From the NCBI RefSeq assembly GCF_027744825.2, contig NC_071336.1:27923501-27987500 (forward strand): DNA of 64,000 nucleotides, given 5' to 3'. Under the pieces are notes generated by a model. The model saw only the letters and a list, made by a program, of their open reading frames with translations, had not been told where the DNA came from and searched no databases. This document shows positions 61,309 through 64,000 of this stretch, one piece after another. The DNA comes from Synchiropus splendidus. Taxonomy: Eukaryota > Chordata > Actinopteri > Syngnathiformes > Callionymidae. The position numbers were made by a program, and so were the translations under genes. How positions within the stretch are numbered: the stretch's first letter is position 1; every line of letters begins with the position of its first letter.

Positions 61309-64000
61309 GCCTGAGTCCACACTGGCTGTTTTCCACAGATGGAGTGTGTACAGTGGACAAACAGAGTTCACAAACACAGCAGCAACTCTGTGAATCACTG
61401 ATGAACTCCACAAACGCAGGGTCAAGTAAAAGTCACAACAATAAACAAAGAAGCAAGTGGCAACAATGGACTTTTCCCCCTCACATTAGAAATAATCTTT
61501 TGTCGTAAATGGCTGCAGATTAAAACAGCTTTGGTTTGTGTGAACATCTTAAAACATTGGTTGTGTTTTTGTTTGGATAGATAACAGTATCTCTTACTGC
61601 CTCCTATAAATGTAGTCTGCGGATATCAATTGATCACAATCATTATGACGGTTAAAAACAAAAGTGACTCAACTGTATTTTAAACGTATAGTTTTGTGTA
61701 AAATAGATAATGATAGTGTATGTATTATAACAGTATAAACAAGAGACTTCGTAAGTAGCTCACTTCTGCCCATATTGTGATGTACATTCATTTTTATTTG
61801 TATTCATTTTTTATGATATGATAACGTTCAAATTCATATATATATTGTCCTTGTCTTCACTTGAGTGCATTTAGAAACATAGAATTCTCTCATGTATATC
61901 TTCAGTAATTTGCTCCTTATTTTAGCGTTCAAAATATCAAATGGTCAAATTCAAATGATGGATCAGCAAGTAAGTTCTAGAATTTGTCACACAAACTGAT
62001 TCAGACAAACTGATTCAGAGGGGTTCAGAACTCTTTGAGTTCTTCGTATGACAGAGCGAAGTTTGAACAGAGAGGAAAAACATATCTGCTCCTCTGTTCG
62101 GGTCTCAATAACAACCACATAACACCTTTTATTTAGCGCAGTTCTCCTGCATTATTGTGAACGATAGAACATGAACAATAGGAAGATGGCTCTGACGCAA
62201 TGCCCACAGAAAAGCAGCGTTGGAAATGTTCACATCACTCAGGGCGGCTTTTGTCGGCCGCGTCTCTGCAGGTATTTGTTCCTCACATCTCAAGGCCATT
62301 TCAATAACTGCGTATAGTCTTGTGTTGCAATAATAAGACCAGTGGCAGCTGCCGCATCAGAATTAGAAGGGATTTGCTCCAGGCTAAACACCTGATGTGC
62401 TCATATGAGAGCGCATATATATATGTGAGTGTCAAAAGGGGCAGCAATTGGGGTGTGTAAGTTGAACCTTGAGGCACTTAAAAATATACCTTGTGTTTCT
62501 TGGGCTTATATCTACTTGGTCATGTGACCTGGAGGATCACTTTTTTTTCCTTTGTCTGTGTCTGTCGGTGGACTGAGGGGTGAAGTTTGACCTCTGAAGC
62601 AGTGCAAGGTAGAAACAGCCACAGCACTGATGAGGACGGTGTCAATTTAAAACCTATTTAGCCGTTGAGGAAGTTCACACACCTCACTCTGCATAACAGA
62701 TGAAGAGGAGCGATGCAACTCACCATCCACCTGAGAGCAAATGTGTTTGAATATTTACTGTCTCGCTCTGTCTCTGCCTCGAGCATCTCACTCACTGCAA
62801 CTGGCCTTAACTATAATGAAGTGATGAAGAGATCTGAAGATAGAGATGGAGGATGAAGTGTGGCCTCACGGCATTTTAGTTGCCCGAAAATGATAATCCT
62901 CCATCCTGGCTGCGCAGGCTTTCTTGTTCCAATTCAGACTGTTTTGAGCACAAATGGTTCGTGATGGATCAACCCTCAGTTCATCCGACTGAACGAGCCA
63001 AACCAGTGTGATGGATTGTGGCAGTATTTCAGCGAGCGACTGATGCAGCGGGTGGAAAGATGTCGCCGTCGCTTTACTTCCTTCCACTTTAATTCCTTCC
63101 TTCCTTGAAAACTCATCTGCCGCGTCATGTCATGGGAGAGGGGCAACAATGGGCGACCTGATCATCTGCAGCGTTTTGAGCCAACGTACGACGGTCTCGC
63201 CTTTATTGGAAGAACAAAAGCAGCTGTGGCTCTGTAAATCCTCCGCTGCTGGCATCCCTGCAGCTCCAATAAGGAGGAGATAATCAGCCCTGTTCAGATC
63301 CAGCCTCGCTAATGGGAGCGCTTCTGCAAGGGCCCTGGCAACGAATCAAGCTATCTATTAAACAGAGAAATAGCATGGCACCGAGTTCCTGCCGAGATAT
63401 CTGGAGAACCGGGCAACCTCCTGGGTCTGGACACGGCGGTGTCAAGTCGGCTCTGAAGCAGGCGACAGATTCAAGTGTTCTTTCAAGAAAAACAGAATAG
63501 AAAAATGATAAATGCTGTGCATCTGATCCTCTTGAATTCAAGACTTTGTTTATAGAAGTTTAAGGTACATGTTGAGTTGTGGGTCAGCTCGACAGATGGT
63601 GGGTCTTCAGTTAGTTGTTCTGTGGTTAGAGATTCACTGCATGTGAACTGCGTTGGACGCCAGCACCAGAGAAAAGGGGGCAACAGAAAGCCATGCTGCC
63701 CACAGAAGAGCTAACATGTTCTTCATCTAGGGCAAGAAGAATGTATGTGTTCATTTCTTTTCATTTAACTCAAATTTCACCATAAATGTTCTTCTTCCTG
63801 AAACTACGCTTTCCTTCTCCAGTCTACTATCTGGATCTGTGTCTCTTTTGAAGGATTCTTGCCTCTCTGGGGAGAGAACGGAGCACAGCTTCCATGTGTC
63901 TATGTTGCTGTTCATTCGACTTTGCTGTGTGGTCCTTCAAGACCAGCAACTGAGCAGCTGGGATGGTCAGACATCACTTGAGTTCCCAGTGATCTCATCA

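Larger units (their letters stand above)
57839..64000. other. Downstream intergenic sequence
   Basis: No coding region with family resemblance is visible in these 6.2 kb. It contains the MITE-like element at 59805, a short ATT repeat at 61136 and a TG repeat at 61283. The block 63130-63460 has a more even base composition and is a candidate regulatory element (see findings). The remainder shows nothing I can name. Confidence 0.7.

Overview
The window is vertebrate, most likely teleost fish, genomic DNA. It carries one recognisable gene, the netrin-G1 gene (ntng1), on the + strand. The evidence is seven coding exons with consensus splice sites whose joined frame reads as the netrin-G1 domain series without its first coding exon(s). 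The exons lie in AT-rich introns packed with fish-type interspersed repeats and microsatellites. I could not assign a species.

Layout. Positions 1-1554 are intron; the signal peptide and first part of the laminin N-terminal (LN) domain lie to the left of the window. The LN exon is 1555-2198. A 24.6 kb intron follows. LE1 (first laminin-type EGF repeat) is 26766-26938. A 27-nt micro-exon is at 36984-37010 and a 60-nt linker exon at 43156-43215. LE2 is 45390-45557 and LE3 is 48761-48895. The last exon starts at 56350, encodes the EGF-like repeat and a GPI-attachment tail, and stops at 56604-56606. The 3' UTR probably ends near 57835 after an AATAAA at 57811. The rest, to 64000, looks intergenic. 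The coding parts sum to 1464 nt (487 codons plus stop) with no frame break.

How it works together. Netrin-G1 is a GPI-anchored relative of the netrins and laminins on axons. It binds netrin-G ligand 1 (NGL-1, LRRC4C) through its LN domain and organises synapses (established knowledge). The four exons between LE1 and the last exon all begin and end in phase 1, so they form a cassette in which exons can be skipped without a frameshift. One junction, LE1 directly to LE3, would create a TAG stop.

Repeats. I find three copies of a 166-bp fold-back element, two copies of a 225-bp repeat related to a larger inverted-repeat element, relics of RTE-like, L2/CR1-like and L1/Tx1-like non-LTR retrotransposons, a Tigger/pogo-like relic, fragments of common hAT-like ends, SINE/LINE tails and many microsatellites. 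Two microsatellites sit within or next to ntng1 splice acceptors.

I found no second convincing protein gene, RNA gene or CRISPR array, and nothing I would call a new biological system. The best leads are the splicing architecture, the microsatellite-acceptor juxtapositions, the fold-back family, and a weak cluster of minus-strand reading frames at 35.4-36.8 kb. Matches to human netrin-G1 and to repeat families are from memory, not from a search.
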